The notes beneath the pieces were generated by a model. It did no database searches, was not told the origin of the DNA, and saw nothing but the letters and a program-made list of their open reading frames with translations. A DNA stretch of 64,000 nt from JAXLSZ01 sp046330315 (GTDB lineage: Bacteria; Actinomycetota; Thermoleophilia; Solirubrobacterales; 70-9): positions 62,001-126,000 of the forward strand of contig JAXLSZ010000007.1 of NCBI GenBank assembly GCA_046330315.1. The letters run 5' to 3'. Of the stretch, positions 24,337 to 32,461 are shown piece after piece; the stretch's first letter is position 1, and each line of letters begins with the position of its first letter. Made by a program: the position numbers and the translations under genes.

Positions 24337-25344
24337 TTGACCGCGAGCACGGGCGAGGAAGCGCACGGCGCCGGCTCCCCGGGCCCGCCCGGGCCCGGCG
24401 TCGTCGTGCTCGCCGGCGGAAGCGGCGGGGGAAAGCTCGCGGCCGGCCTCTACGCCCACCTCGGCGATCGCCTCACGGTGATCGCCAACACCGGCGACGA
24501 CGTCGAGGCCCTGGGCGTGCACGTCTCCCCCGACCCCGACCTCGTGACCTACTGGCTCTCGGGAGAGATAGACGAGGAGCGGGGCTGGGGGATCCGCGAG
24601 GACACCTTCACGGTGCTCGATCGCATGGTGCGCTTCGGCGCGCCGGACTGGTTCGGCCTCTCCGACCGCGACCTGGCGGCCTGCCTGTACCGCCGGCACT
24701 TCCTCGAGGAGGGAGGCCGGCTGACCGACGCGCAGGCCCAGCTCACCAGGGGGCTGGGCATCACCGCGTCGGTGCTGCCGATGTGCGAGGAGCCGGTGAG
24801 GACCCGGGTCCTCACCCCGGGCGGCTGGCGGGCGCTTCAGGAGTACCTGGTGATCGACCGCGGCGAGGCTGAGGTGCTCGGAGTCGAGCTGGAGGGGATC
24901 GGGTCGGCACGGCCCACGCCCGAGGTCAGCGCGGCGCTTGCCGCCGCCGACCTCGTGGTGATCGGGCCGTCCAACCCGGTGATCAGCATCGGCCCGATCC
25001 TCGCGGTGCCGGGGATCCGCGAGGCGATCCGCTCCTCCCCCGCCCCGGTGATCGCGGTCAGCCCGTTCGTCGCCGGCCGGGTCGTCAAGGGACCGACCGA
25101 GCGGTTCATGTCGGCTCTCGGGCGCCCGGTCAGCGCCGCCGGCGTCGCCTCTCTCTACGAGGGGCTGCTCGACGCGATGCTCGTGGACGAGGACGACCCC
25201 GACCCGCCGCCCGAGGGCCTCGAGGTCCGCCTCGCGCCGACCCTGATGGACGGCCCCGAGGGGCGCGCGAACCTGGCCGCGAGGGTGCTCGCCTTCGCCG
25301 ATGACCTGGCCGGTTCGGCCGGGCCGCGAAGCGGGGCCCCGTGA
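24337..25344 (+). CDS. cofD: 2-phospho-L-lactate transferase CofD/FbiA
   Basis: A 335-residue enzyme that joins the phosphoenolpyruvyl- or phospholactyl-GDP intermediate to the deazaflavin Fo, giving (dehydro-)F420-0. The hallmark VVVLAGGSGGGKLAAGLYAHL is at residues about 22-42, followed by VIANTGDDVEALGVHVSPD, the YWLSGEIDEERGWGI segment, NPVISIGPILAVPGIREAI and SPFVAGRVVKGP. The start is a TTG at 24337; a TAGACT hexamer ends 8 nt upstream and no better start precedes the family core. It overlaps cofC by 4 bp. Together with cofC, cofE and fbiC this is a full F420 set. Confidence 0.94.
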   Translation: MTASTGEEAHGAGSPGPPGPGVVVLAGGSGGGKLAAGLYAHLGDRLTVIANTGDDVEALGVHVSPDPDLVTYWLSGEIDEERGWGIREDTFTVLDRMVRFGAPDWFGLSDRDLAACLYRRHFLEEGGRLTDAQAQLTRGLGITASVLPMCEEPVRTRVLTPGGWRALQEYLVIDRGEAEVLGVELEGIGSARPTPEVSAALAAADLVVIGPSNPVISIGPILAVPGIREAIRSSPAPVIAVSPFVAGRVVKGPTERFMSALGRPVSAAGVASLYEGLLDAMLVDEDDPDPPPEGLEVRLAPTLMDGPEGRANLAARVLAFADDLAGSAGPRSGAP

Positions 25345-25997
25345 GGTCCGCGGGTGGGCCCGTGAGGTTCACGGCCGTCCTCCCGGTCAAGAGGCTGGGC
25401 GCCGCGAAGCAGCGCCTCGGCGCGGGGGTCGAGACGGAGCGTCGTGGCCCCCTGGTGGTGGCGATGCTGGCCGACTCGCTGGAGGCGGCAGGCGGGGCGC
25501 GGACGCTGGAACGCGTCCTGGTGGTGAGCGGCGACCCCGAGATCGGCCGGATCGCCTCGGCGGCCGGGGCCGAGGTCCTGGAGGATCCCTCCGACAGCGG
25601 GCACTCCGAGGCCGCCATGCTCGGGATCGCAGCGGCCGCGGGTGCAGAGGCGGTCGTCCTTCTCCCCGGCGACTGTCCGCTGCTCGACCCCCGTGAGCTG
25701 GACAGCCTGCTGACCGGGATCCCGGGGCGCTTCGTCGCCGTCGTGCCCGACCGGCACGGCACCGGAACGAACGCCCTGGTCCTCTCGCCCCCGGACGCCA
25801 TCTCTCCGGCCTTCGGCCCCGGGAGCCGGGAACGCCACGTGACCGCCGCCCGGGCTGCGGGAATCCCGCACGCCGTCGAGGAGCTCCCCTCGCTCGGGCT
25901 CGACATCGACACCCCCGCCGACATCGTCGCCCTGGCGCGCGAGCTCGAAGCCCGCCCCGGCCGGGCGCGGCACACCGCGGAGGTGCTGGGCATCTGA
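25341..25997 (+). CDS. cofC: phospholactate/phosphoenolpyruvate guanylyltransferase CofC/FbiD
   Basis: A 218-residue nucleotidyltransferase that activates 2-phospho-L-lactate or, in actinobacteria, phosphoenolpyruvate with GTP for CofD. Visible marks are AVLPVKRLGAAKQRLG near the N-terminus, VVSGDPEI, VVLLPGDCPLLDPREL, VVPDRHGTGTNALVLSPP and LGLDIDTPAD near the C-terminus. It starts with GTG overlapping cofD by 4 bp (GTGA) and its own stop TGA is overlapped by the cofE start. The two coupled overlaps suggest balanced production of the three F420-0 enzymes. Confidence 0.93.
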   Translation: MRSAGGPVRFTAVLPVKRLGAAKQRLGAGVETERRGPLVVAMLADSLEAAGGARTLERVLVVSGDPEIGRIASAAGAEVLEDPSDSGHSEAAMLGIAAAAGAEAVVLLPGDCPLLDPRELDSLLTGIPGRFVAVVPDRHGTGTNALVLSPPDAISPAFGPGSRERHVTAARAAGIPHAVEELPSLGLDIDTPADIVALARELEARPGRARHTAEVLGI

Positions 25998-26743
25998 GCG
26001 GCGGCGGAATCACCGTCCGGCCGGTCACCGGGCTGCCCGAGATCGGCGAGGGCGACGACCTCGGCGCGGCGATCGCCGCGCGGGCGGCGCTTGAGCCGGG
26101 AGACACGGTGGTCGTCTCCCAGAAGATCGTCTCCAAGGCCGAGGGCCGCGTGCGGAGACTCTCCAGCGTCCTGCCGAGCGCGGAGGCCCGGCGCCTCGCG
26201 GCCCACCTCGGCAAGGAGCCCGCCCTGGTCCAGCTCGTCCTCGAGGAGAGCGCCGCGGTCCTGCGGGCCGAGCGGGGGGTGCTGATCGTCGAGACCCGCC
26301 ACGGCTGGATCTGCGCCAACGCCGGGATTGACAGCTCGAACCTGCCCGAGGCCGGCACCGTGTCCCTGCTCCCCCTCGACTCCGACGCCTCGGCCCGGGC
26401 CATCCGGGAGCAGCTCGCCGCTGCGGCCGGGGTGCGGCCGGCGGTGATCGTCTCGGACAGCTTCGGCCGCGCCTGGCGCCTCGGCCAGAGCGAGGTGGCG
26501 ATCGGCTGCGCCGGCCTGGCCCCGCTGGAGGACTGGCGAGGGCGCCGCGACCGCCACGGCCGCCTGCTCGAGGCGACGATGATTGCCGTGGCGGACGAGC
26601 TCGCCGCCGCGGCGGCGCTAGTCAAGGGGAAGGACAGCGGCGTCCCGGTCGCCGTGGTGCGGGGCTCGGGGAGCGTCACGGAAGAGGACGGCCCCGGGGC
26701 CGCGGCGATCCGTCGCGAAGCCGGGGACGACCTGTTCCGCTGA
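25994..26743 (+). CDS. cofE: coenzyme F420-0:L-glutamate ligase CofE (likely CTG start)
   Basis: A 249-residue F420-0:gamma-glutamyl ligase that adds the first glutamates to F420-0. Motifs are VVVSQKIVSKAEGRV, VETRHGWICANAGIDSSN and SFGRAWRLGQSEVAIGCAG. The family N-terminus (ITVRPVTGLPEIGEGDDL) lies upstream of any ATG, GTG or TTG; the only fitting start is CTG at 25994, overlapping the cofC stop as CTGA, with GGAGG 10 nt upstream. A GTG at 26108 would remove the conserved first 38 residues. It is the single-domain form, without the nitroreductase-like C-terminal domain of mycobacterial FbiB. The last codons and stop are copied twice downstream. Confidence 0.88.
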   Translation: MSGGGITVRPVTGLPEIGEGDDLGAAIAARAALEPGDTVVVSQKIVSKAEGRVRRLSSVLPSAEARRLAAHLGKEPALVQLVLEESAAVLRAERGVLIVETRHGWICANAGIDSSNLPEAGTVSLLPLDSDASARAIREQLAAAAGVRPAVIVSDSFGRAWRLGQSEVAIGCAGLAPLEDWRGRRDRHGRLLEATMIAVADELAAAAALVKGKDSGVPVAVVRGSGSVTEEDGPGAAAIRREAGDDLFR

Positions 26744-26844
26744 GCCGGGCCGCGGCGATCCGTCGCGAAGCCGGGGACGACCTGTTCCGCTGAGCCGGGC
26801 CGCGGCGATCCGTCGCGAAGCCGGGGACGACCCGTCCCGTCTAG
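26701..26844. repeat. 50-bp tandem repeat, about 2.9 copies, made from the cofE 3' end
   Basis: Units start at 26701, 26751 and 26801. The first is the true cofE end including TGA, the second is an exact copy, and the third diverges in its last bases where it meets the stop of the convergent cupin gene at 26841. It fills the whole gap between the two genes. Confidence 0.93.
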
Positions 26845-27248
26845 TGGTGGGCCTTCTCGCCGAGGTGCGGGGTGGCGCCCCCCTCCTCGGTCCAGGCGGG
26901 AGCCTCGTAGGGCTCGCCGGGAACCCCGCCGAGGCAGAGCAGGCGCACGCCCTCGGGCCCGGTGATCAGCTTCCGCTTCTCCCCCGGCCCGACCCGCGCA
27001 AAAACTCCCGGCTCGAGGGTGAACGACTCCTCGCCGACCTCCAGGGTGGCGACGCCGCGCAGGGGCGTGTAGACCTCCTCCTGTGAGTCGTGGCTGTGGT
27101 CGTGCAGCGGGTACATCCGGTAATCCGGGGGAAGCTCTATGACCTGCATGCCGAACGAGCTGACGCCGAGTCCGGCCCTGGCCCGGAGCATCCCGCCACC
27201 GAAGATCGCCTCGAACTCGTCCAGCCTCTTCACCGTCACGTCGGCCAC
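26841..27248 (-). CDS. cupin-domain protein
   Basis: A 135-residue single-domain cupin. The first motif is visible in YRMYPLHDHSHDSQEEVYTPLRGVATLEVG (two His and a Glu available for metal), the second in LEPGVFARVGPGEKRKLITGPEGVRLLCLGG. Function unknown; it may be a metal-binding isomerase or dioxygenase-like protein. It starts with GTG at 27248 behind a GGGGGAAA purine run and lies 10 bp after the alcohol dehydrogenase, so the two are probably cotranscribed. Its stop codon falls in the last copy of the cofE-derived repeat. Confidence 0.8.
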   Translation of the reverse strand: MADVTVKRLDEFEAIFGGGMLRARAGLGVSSFGMQVIELPPDYRMYPLHDHSHDSQEEVYTPLRGVATLEVGEESFTLEPGVFARVGPGEKRKLITGPEGVRLLCLGGVPGEPYEAPAWTEEGGATPHLGEKAHH

Positions 27249-27258
27249 TTGCTTTCCC

Positions 27259-28257
27259 CTAGTCCTCTCCGCCCGCGATCCTCAGCGCCGCGGCACCGAA
27301 CAGCCTACCCGCGCGAAGGTCGTCGAGCGCCAGGTTGGCCTCGCTGAGCGGATACGCCCGGACCTGGGTGCGGACCCCGGCCTCGGGGGCGATCCTCATG
27401 AACTCCTCGCCGTCGCGGCGGGTGAGGTTGGCGACCGAGCGCACGCCGCGCTCGCCCCAGAGGATCTCGTAGGGAAAGGCCGGGATCTCGGACATGTGGA
27501 TCCCAGCGCAGACGACGGTGGCGCCCTTCGCGCTCGCCCTCAGGGCGGCCGGCACCAGCTCCCCCGCCGGAGCGAAGACGATCGCGGCGTCGAGCTCCTC
27601 GGGCGCCGGGTCGCCGGAGGCCCCGGCCCACTCGGCGCCGAGCCGGCGCGCGAAGGCCTGCCCCTCCGAATCCCCCTCCCGGGTGAACGCGAAGACCCGG
27701 CGCCCCTGCGAGACGGCCACCTGGCAGAGGATGTGCGCGGAGGCGCCGAACCCGTAGAAGCCCAGCCGCTCGGCGTCGCCGGCCATGCGCAGGGCCCGGT
27801 ACCCGATCAGTCCGGCGCAGAGCAGCGGCGCCGCCTGCAGGTCGGGGTACCCCTCGGGGATCGGGAAGCAGAAGCGCTGGTCGGCGACGGCCGCCTCCGC
27901 GTAGCCGCCGTCGAGGTCATAGCCGGTGAAGCGGGCCCGGTCGCAGAGGTTCTCCCGGCCGCTGCGGCAGAAGCGGCACTCGCCGCAGGTCCAGCCCAGC
28001 CATGGGACGCCGACCCGGTCTCCGGGGCCGAACCGCGCCCCGCCCTCCCCTACGGCGTCCACCCGGCCGACGATCTGGTGCCCGAGCACCAGCGGCAGCT
28101 TCGGCCGGTCGAGATCGCCGTCGAGGACGTGGAGGTCGGTCCGGCAGACCCCGCAGGCGCTGACCGCCACCCGCACCTGCCCCGGTCCCGGCTCGGGAAG
28201 GGGTATATCGGCATCGCGCAGCGGCTCGCGCCGGCGCTCCAGCAGCATCGCCCGCAT
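27259..28257 (-). CDS. zinc-dependent alcohol dehydrogenase
   Basis: A 332-residue medium-chain Zn-dependent alcohol dehydrogenase of the AdhA-like group. The catalytic zinc site is in SACGVCRTDLH and VLGHQIVGRV, and the structural zinc uses four cysteines in CGECRFCRSGRENLC near residues 90-105. GFYGFGASAH is the nucleotide-binding turn, a slightly altered form of the usual GxGGxG. Substrate unknown. A GATAAT hexamer (28264-28269, minus strand) ends 6 nt before the ATG, so the transcript is probably leaderless. It lies between cofE and fbiC but has no known part in F420 synthesis. Confidence 0.9.
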   Translation of the reverse strand: MRAMLLERRREPLRDADIPLPEPGPGQVRVAVSACGVCRTDLHVLDGDLDRPKLPLVLGHQIVGRVDAVGEGGARFGPGDRVGVPWLGWTCGECRFCRSGRENLCDRARFTGYDLDGGYAEAAVADQRFCFPIPEGYPDLQAAPLLCAGLIGYRALRMAGDAERLGFYGFGASAHILCQVAVSQGRRVFAFTREGDSEGQAFARRLGAEWAGASGDPAPEELDAAIVFAPAGELVPAALRASAKGATVVCAGIHMSEIPAFPYEILWGERGVRSVANLTRRDGEEFMRIAPEAGVRTQVRAYPLSEANLALDDLRAGRLFGAAALRIAGGED

Positions 28258-28285
28258 CGGGGCATTATCGCCGCCGGGCCGGGGA

Positions 28286-30598
28286 TCAGTGGGTCTCGAG
28301 GATCTCGTAGAGGGTGCTGCGCCGGGCCGGGGTGCGCCCTCCGGCGCGGGCCGCCTCGATCAGCTGCCCCGGCTCGAGCCGGACCCCGTGCTGCGAGCCG
28401 GCCATCCGCGAGATGTTCTCCTCCATCAGGGTCCCGCCGAGGTCGTTGACCCCCCAGCGCAGCGCCTCGGTAGCCGCGTCGAGGCCCATCTTTACCCAGC
28501 TCGCCTGCAGGTTGGGGATGGTGCGTCCCAGGGCCAGCCGGAAGGCCGCCGTGTGCTTGAGGTTCTCGGCGCGTGAGATCTCCTCGATCCCGTGGGTCCG
28601 CCCCAGCATCGTGTTGAACGGGATGAAGCTGAGCGGCACGAACTCGGTGATGCCCCCCGTCCGCTCCTGGAGCGCCCTGATCACGGCCATGTGGCGCGCC
28701 AGCTCCCGGGGCTCCTCGATGTGGCCGAACATCACCGTGGAGGTCGAGCGCAGGCCGGCCGCATGGGAGGCCTCGATGATCTCCACCCAGCGCCGGGTGG
28801 GGAGCTTGTTCGGCGAGATCCGCATGCGGACCCCGTCGTCGAGCACCTCCGCCGCCGTTCCCGGCGTCGAGCCCAGCCCGCAGTCGCGCAGGTGGGCGAA
28901 GACCTCCGCGGGGCTGCGGCCGGAGCGCTCGCACATGTAGTGGACCTCCATCGGCGAGAAGGCGTGCAGGTGGATCTCCGGGGCGGCCTCCTTCGCCAGT
29001 CGCAGCCAGCGACCGTAGTCCTCGAGCGTGTAGTCGGGATGGATGCCCCCCTGCATGCAGATCTCCGTGGCGCCGAACTCGACCGCCTCGCGAACCCGCT
29101 CGGCGAACTCCGCCGGCTCCAGCAGGTAGGCGTCGGGGGAGCGGCGCCCCTGCCCGAAGCCGCAGAAAGCGCACCCCACGACGCAGACGTTGGTGAAGTT
29201 GATGTTGCGGTTGACGACGAAGGTGGCCAGGTCGCCGCAGAGCTCGGCGCGCAGCTCGTCCGCCGCCGCCCGCATCTCCTCGACGGCCTCGGGCCTGGTC
29301 TCGGCGAACAGTGCCGTCAGCTCGTCCTCGCTGAGCCTGCGCCCGTCGCGCCCGCGCTCGATCGCGCCGGCCGCGAGCCCCGGGTCGGCCGGGACCCCGT
29401 TGCGCCGGCCCGATCCGCGCCGGGGGATGAAGCTCCAGTACCTCAGCTTGACCACGTCGAGGACCCCCTGCTCGATCCAATCGGGGTCCAGGTACCGGGG
29501 GTATGCGCAGAGGCGCTCGCTGAGGGCGAAGCCCCGCGGGGTGAGGGTCCTGCGCACCCGGTGGGGGCTGGGGAAGGCGTGCTCGGGGGAGATGTGGTCG
29601 CCGTTCGCCGAGAGACCGCCGAGGTCGGTGGCCCCCGCCTCGACCAGCTCCGGCCACCAGTCCGAGAGGTTCGGCGGGACCTGGATCCCGACCTCGGGCA
29701 TCAGCCGCCTGCACTCGGCGATCAGCCGCTTCATCTCCTCGAGCGACACCTCACTCGCCCACGCGGGAAACGCCGGTGCGGCGCCCCCCTCCGAAGCAAC
29801 GGCCTGCGAGGCTTCCTCGGGGGGCACCCCACCGGCGTCCTCGAAGCCGTCCGGGAGGTTCGATCGGGCCCCCGAGGAAGGAGCGATCGAGTCTGTCGCT
29901 GCGAGGGAGGGGGCCCGGCCGGCCCACCTCGCCCGCGCCGATGCGTCGGCGATCTCGGCGACCTCCCGGCCGTAGTAGCGCGGGTGCGGGACGAAGTTCT
30001 GGAGGATCACCTCCTGGATGTGGCCGTGGCGCGCGTGGGAGGCGGCGAGCATCTCCAGGGAGGCAACCCGCTCCTCCTCGGTCTCCCCGATCCCGACGAG
30101 GATCCCGCTGGTGAAAGGGATCCGCAGCTCGCCGGCCAGCTCGATCGTCTCCATGCGGCGCGCGGGGTGCTTGCTCGGAGAGCCGGCGTGCACGGTGTCC
30201 ATGAGCCGCACCGAGGCCGACTCGAGCATCAGGCCCTGCGAGGCGGTGACCTCCCGCAGGCGCAGGAGGTCGTCGCGGTCCAGCACGCCGATGTTGGTGT
30301 GCGGGAGGATGCCCCTCCCCAGCGCCCGCTCGCAGGCCCAGGCGACGTAGGAGGTGAAGTCGGGGTGCCCCCACTCGCCCAGCCGCCGGGCCACCTCGGC
30401 GTTGGCCTCCGGGCGCTCCCCGGTCAGGATCAGGAGCTCCTTGGCGTTGCGGCGCCCGGCCTCCTCGAGGCGCCGCTCGACCTCCTCGGGGGGGTGGATG
30501 TGGGCCAGGCGCGTCGCGAAGGCGCAGTACCTGCAGTAGCACCGGCAGGTGCGCGAGAGGGAAAGCGTGTAGTTGCGGGAGTAGGTGACCCGTCGCAC
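28286..30598 (-). CDS. fbiC: FO synthase FbiC (fused CofG-CofH)
   Basis: A 770-residue fusion of two radical-SAM enzymes that build the deazaflavin Fo from tyrosine and a riboflavin precursor. The CofG half has the [4Fe-4S] motif C18-C22-C25 (TCRCYCRYCAF) and the CofH half C472-C476-C479 (CVVGCAFCGF). Conserved regions include FTSGILVGIGET, IQVPPNLSDWWPEL, EICMQGGIHPDYTLEDY and GGTLMEENISRMAGS. The CofG half carries an insert of about 65-70 low-complexity residues (roughly 212-283) between FVPHPRYYGRE and VSLEEMKRLI, absent from the mycobacterial form. The start is GTG, with TAGCCT (30606-30611, minus strand) ending 7 nt upstream, suggesting leaderless expression. Product joins CofD. Confidence 0.95.
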   Translation of the reverse strand: MRRVTYSRNYTLSLSRTCRCYCRYCAFATRLAHIHPPEEVERRLEEAGRRNAKELLILTGERPEANAEVARRLGEWGHPDFTSYVAWACERALGRGILPHTNIGVLDRDDLLRLREVTASQGLMLESASVRLMDTVHAGSPSKHPARRMETIELAGELRIPFTSGILVGIGETEEERVASLEMLAASHARHGHIQEVILQNFVPHPRYYGREVAEIADASARARWAGRAPSLAATDSIAPSSGARSNLPDGFEDAGGVPPEEASQAVASEGGAAPAFPAWASEVSLEEMKRLIAECRRLMPEVGIQVPPNLSDWWPELVEAGATDLGGLSANGDHISPEHAFPSPHRVRRTLTPRGFALSERLCAYPRYLDPDWIEQGVLDVVKLRYWSFIPRRGSGRRNGVPADPGLAAGAIERGRDGRRLSEDELTALFAETRPEAVEEMRAAADELRAELCGDLATFVVNRNINFTNVCVVGCAFCGFGQGRRSPDAYLLEPAEFAERVREAVEFGATEICMQGGIHPDYTLEDYGRWLRLAKEAAPEIHLHAFSPMEVHYMCERSGRSPAEVFAHLRDCGLGSTPGTAAEVLDDGVRMRISPNKLPTRRWVEIIEASHAAGLRSTSTVMFGHIEEPRELARHMAVIRALQERTGGITEFVPLSFIPFNTMLGRTHGIEEISRAENLKHTAAFRLALGRTIPNLQASWVKMGLDAATEALRWGVNDLGGTLMEENISRMAGSQHGVRLEPGQLIEAARAGGRTPARRSTLYEILETH

Positions 30599-30643
30599 GC
30601 GACCGAGGCTACGGACCCCGGGAGCCGGACCCGGGGCGGCCGC

Positions 30644-31375
30644 CTAGCTGCTCTTGACCTTCTCGGGGGGCTCGGTGGGGGCCGGGCCGGCCTTCTCGAG
30701 CACGAACAGGAAGACCAGGGCGGCGAGCAGCGAGCCGACCGCCGGCCCGACCAGGTAGGGCCAGGTGCCGCCCCAGTCGTTGCTGACCAGGGCCGGCCCG
30801 AACCAGCGGGCGGGGTTGTAGGAGCCGCCGGTCAGCGGGCCGCCGACCATGACGATGAAGCCGAGGGTCGTCCCGATCGCCAGCGGGGCCCACTCCTTCA
30901 CCGACTTCCGCGAGAAGACGGCGGCGAGGATCACCAGCACCAGGCAGAAGGTGCCGATTCCCTCCACGCAGGCGCCGGCCACGTTGCCGGCGAGCAGCGG
31001 GCTGACGTTCGCCGCACCGTAGTTCGTGGCGCGCCCCTCGTCGAGCAGCAGCGCCTTGGTGAGGAGCGCCCCGAGCACGCCGCCGGAGAGCTGGGCGAGC
31101 ATGTAGACGATCCCGTCGAGGACCGCGATCCTCTTGATCACGATGGCGGCCAGCGTCACCGCCGGGTTGAAGTGGCCGCCGCTGGCGATGCCGAACATCA
31201 TGATCAGGCCGAACAGCAGGAAGGCGTGGACCAGGCCGATCACCGCGAAGTCGGAGCCGAACTGGGCCTGGTTGCCCGTCGAGACGAACAGGACGACGAC
31301 GCTGGTGATGAAGAAGACCAGCAGCAGGGTGCCGATCAGCTCGGCCAGATAGGCGGAAAGTCCTCGTTCCTCCAC
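30644..31375 (-). CDS. aquaporin / MIP-family channel
   Basis: A 243-residue membrane channel with six predicted helices and both NPA motifs: N70-P-A in SGGHFNPAV and N187-P-A-R in GGSYNPARWFGPA. Arg190 after the second NPA is the usual selectivity-filter residue. The size and motif spacing fit a water-selective aquaporin more than a glycerol facilitator, which has a longer loop after the second NPA, but this is not certain. The start is GTG with an AAGGAGACGAG ribosome binding site. The C-terminal 25 residues are Pro/Glu/Lys-rich and likely cytoplasmic. Confidence 0.9.
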   Translation of the reverse strand: MEERGLSAYLAELIGTLLLVFFITSVVVLFVSTGNQAQFGSDFAVIGLVHAFLLFGLIMMFGIASGGHFNPAVTLAAIVIKRIAVLDGIVYMLAQLSGGVLGALLTKALLLDEGRATNYGAANVSPLLAGNVAGACVEGIGTFCLVLVILAAVFSRKSVKEWAPLAIGTTLGFIVMVGGPLTGGSYNPARWFGPALVSNDWGGTWPYLVGPAVGSLLAALVFLFVLEKAGPAPTEPPEKVKSS

Positions 31376-31414
31376 TGCTCGTCTCCTTGGGTCGGGTCGT
31401 TTGCGCCCGGCAGT

Positions 31415-32461
31415 CTAACCCGGCGGCCCGCCGGACGCGTTGGCGCCGCGCCCGCCCCTGCGATGGTCGCGCAGGTAACGGCGCACCAGCGGGCCGACCG
31501 GCGTGCAGCGACGCGTCCCGCGGTCCATGCGCCGGCCTCCGGGGGCGCGCACGAAGGCCCACCGGTAGCGACCCCTTCCCAGGCGCATCCGCAGGATCCC
31601 GAAGCGCCTGTCCTCGCGCACCCTGCTGTTCGGTGCCGGCCGGCCGAGCCGGAACAGGGACTGCCCGCCGGTGCCGACCACGAACTCGACCACGCCGCGG
31701 CGGCGATCCAGCCGTCCCCCGGTTCCCTGCGGCGCGAAGCGCTCGTAGTCGTGGTCGTGCCCGTTCAGCACCACGTCCACCCCGGCCCGGTAGAGCACCC
31801 TCCATAGGGTGCCGACCCGTTCGTCGCCCTCGTGCCTGCCGGAGGAGTAGCGCGGGTGATGGTATGCAGCGAGCACGCAGCGGTCCGGGTGGCGGCCGAG
31901 GTTGCGCCGCAGCCACCTCACCTGGCGGGAGCGCGGGCCGCAGCCGACCCGTCGGCAGTTCGAGTTGAGCACGACGATGTGCCAGCGCCCGAGGTCCCGG
32001 CCGTACCAGCCGAGCCCGCGGATCCCGGCCCTGCCGTCGCGGCGGCCGCGACCCTCGAAGAAGCGGAAGTACGGCCTCGCTCCGACCGTGCCGTACTCGT
32101 GGTTGCCCAGCACCGGCAACGTCCTGCTCCTGAACCGGCCCCAGGTCGGCCCGTAGGAGCGGCGAAGCTTCCACAGCCTTCCGTCCCGGTACTGGAGGTC
32201 CCCGAGGGCGAGCACCGCCCGGTAGCGGCCCCGCAGGATGAGGTCGGAGGTGGCCCTCTGGCGGCAGTGAAGCGGCGAGCCCCGCCCGCGCCCGAAATGC
32301 GGACTGCCGGGGTCGCAGGCTATGTCGCCCGCGGCTGCGATCAACGGGGGCCGGGCGGTCGCGGCGGCTGCGACCGACGGGGGCCGGGCGGTCGCGGCGG
32401 CAGGGGCGAGGCAGAGGAGCAAGGCAGCCCGGAGGGCCACCCACCAACGGCGGTTCCTCAA
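31415..32461 (-). CDS. secreted metallophosphoesterase (purple acid phosphatase-like)
   Basis: A 348-residue, strongly Arg-rich phosphoesterase with an N-terminal signal sequence (WWVALRAALLLCLAPAAATA). Metal-ligand motifs are in order: GDIAC, LGDLQY, LGNHEYG, YHHPRYSSG and GHDHDYE. It probably hydrolyses phosphomonoesters outside the membrane. The signal region contains a short internal duplication (ATARPPSVAAAATARPPLI). It starts with TTG overlapping the pyrophosphatase stop by 4 bp, so the two phosphate-releasing enzymes are coupled even though one is secreted and one cytoplasmic. Confidence 0.87.
   Translation of the reverse strand: MRNRRWWVALRAALLLCLAPAAATARPPSVAAAATARPPLIAAAGDIACDPGSPHFGRGRGSPLHCRQRATSDLILRGRYRAVLALGDLQYRDGRLWKLRRSYGPTWGRFRSRTLPVLGNHEYGTVGARPYFRFFEGRGRRDGRAGIRGLGWYGRDLGRWHIVVLNSNCRRVGCGPRSRQVRWLRRNLGRHPDRCVLAAYHHPRYSSGRHEGDERVGTLWRVLYRAGVDVVLNGHDHDYERFAPQGTGGRLDRRRGVVEFVVGTGGQSLFRLGRPAPNSRVREDRRFGILRMRLGRGRYRWAFVRAPGGRRMDRGTRRCTPVGPLVRRYLRDHRRGGRGANASGGPPG

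Noticed and set aside
28592..31807. A 1071-codon plus-strand open frame opposite fbiC and the aquaporin
   Set aside because: No recognisable domain and shadow-type composition; the minus-strand genes have full families and motifs.
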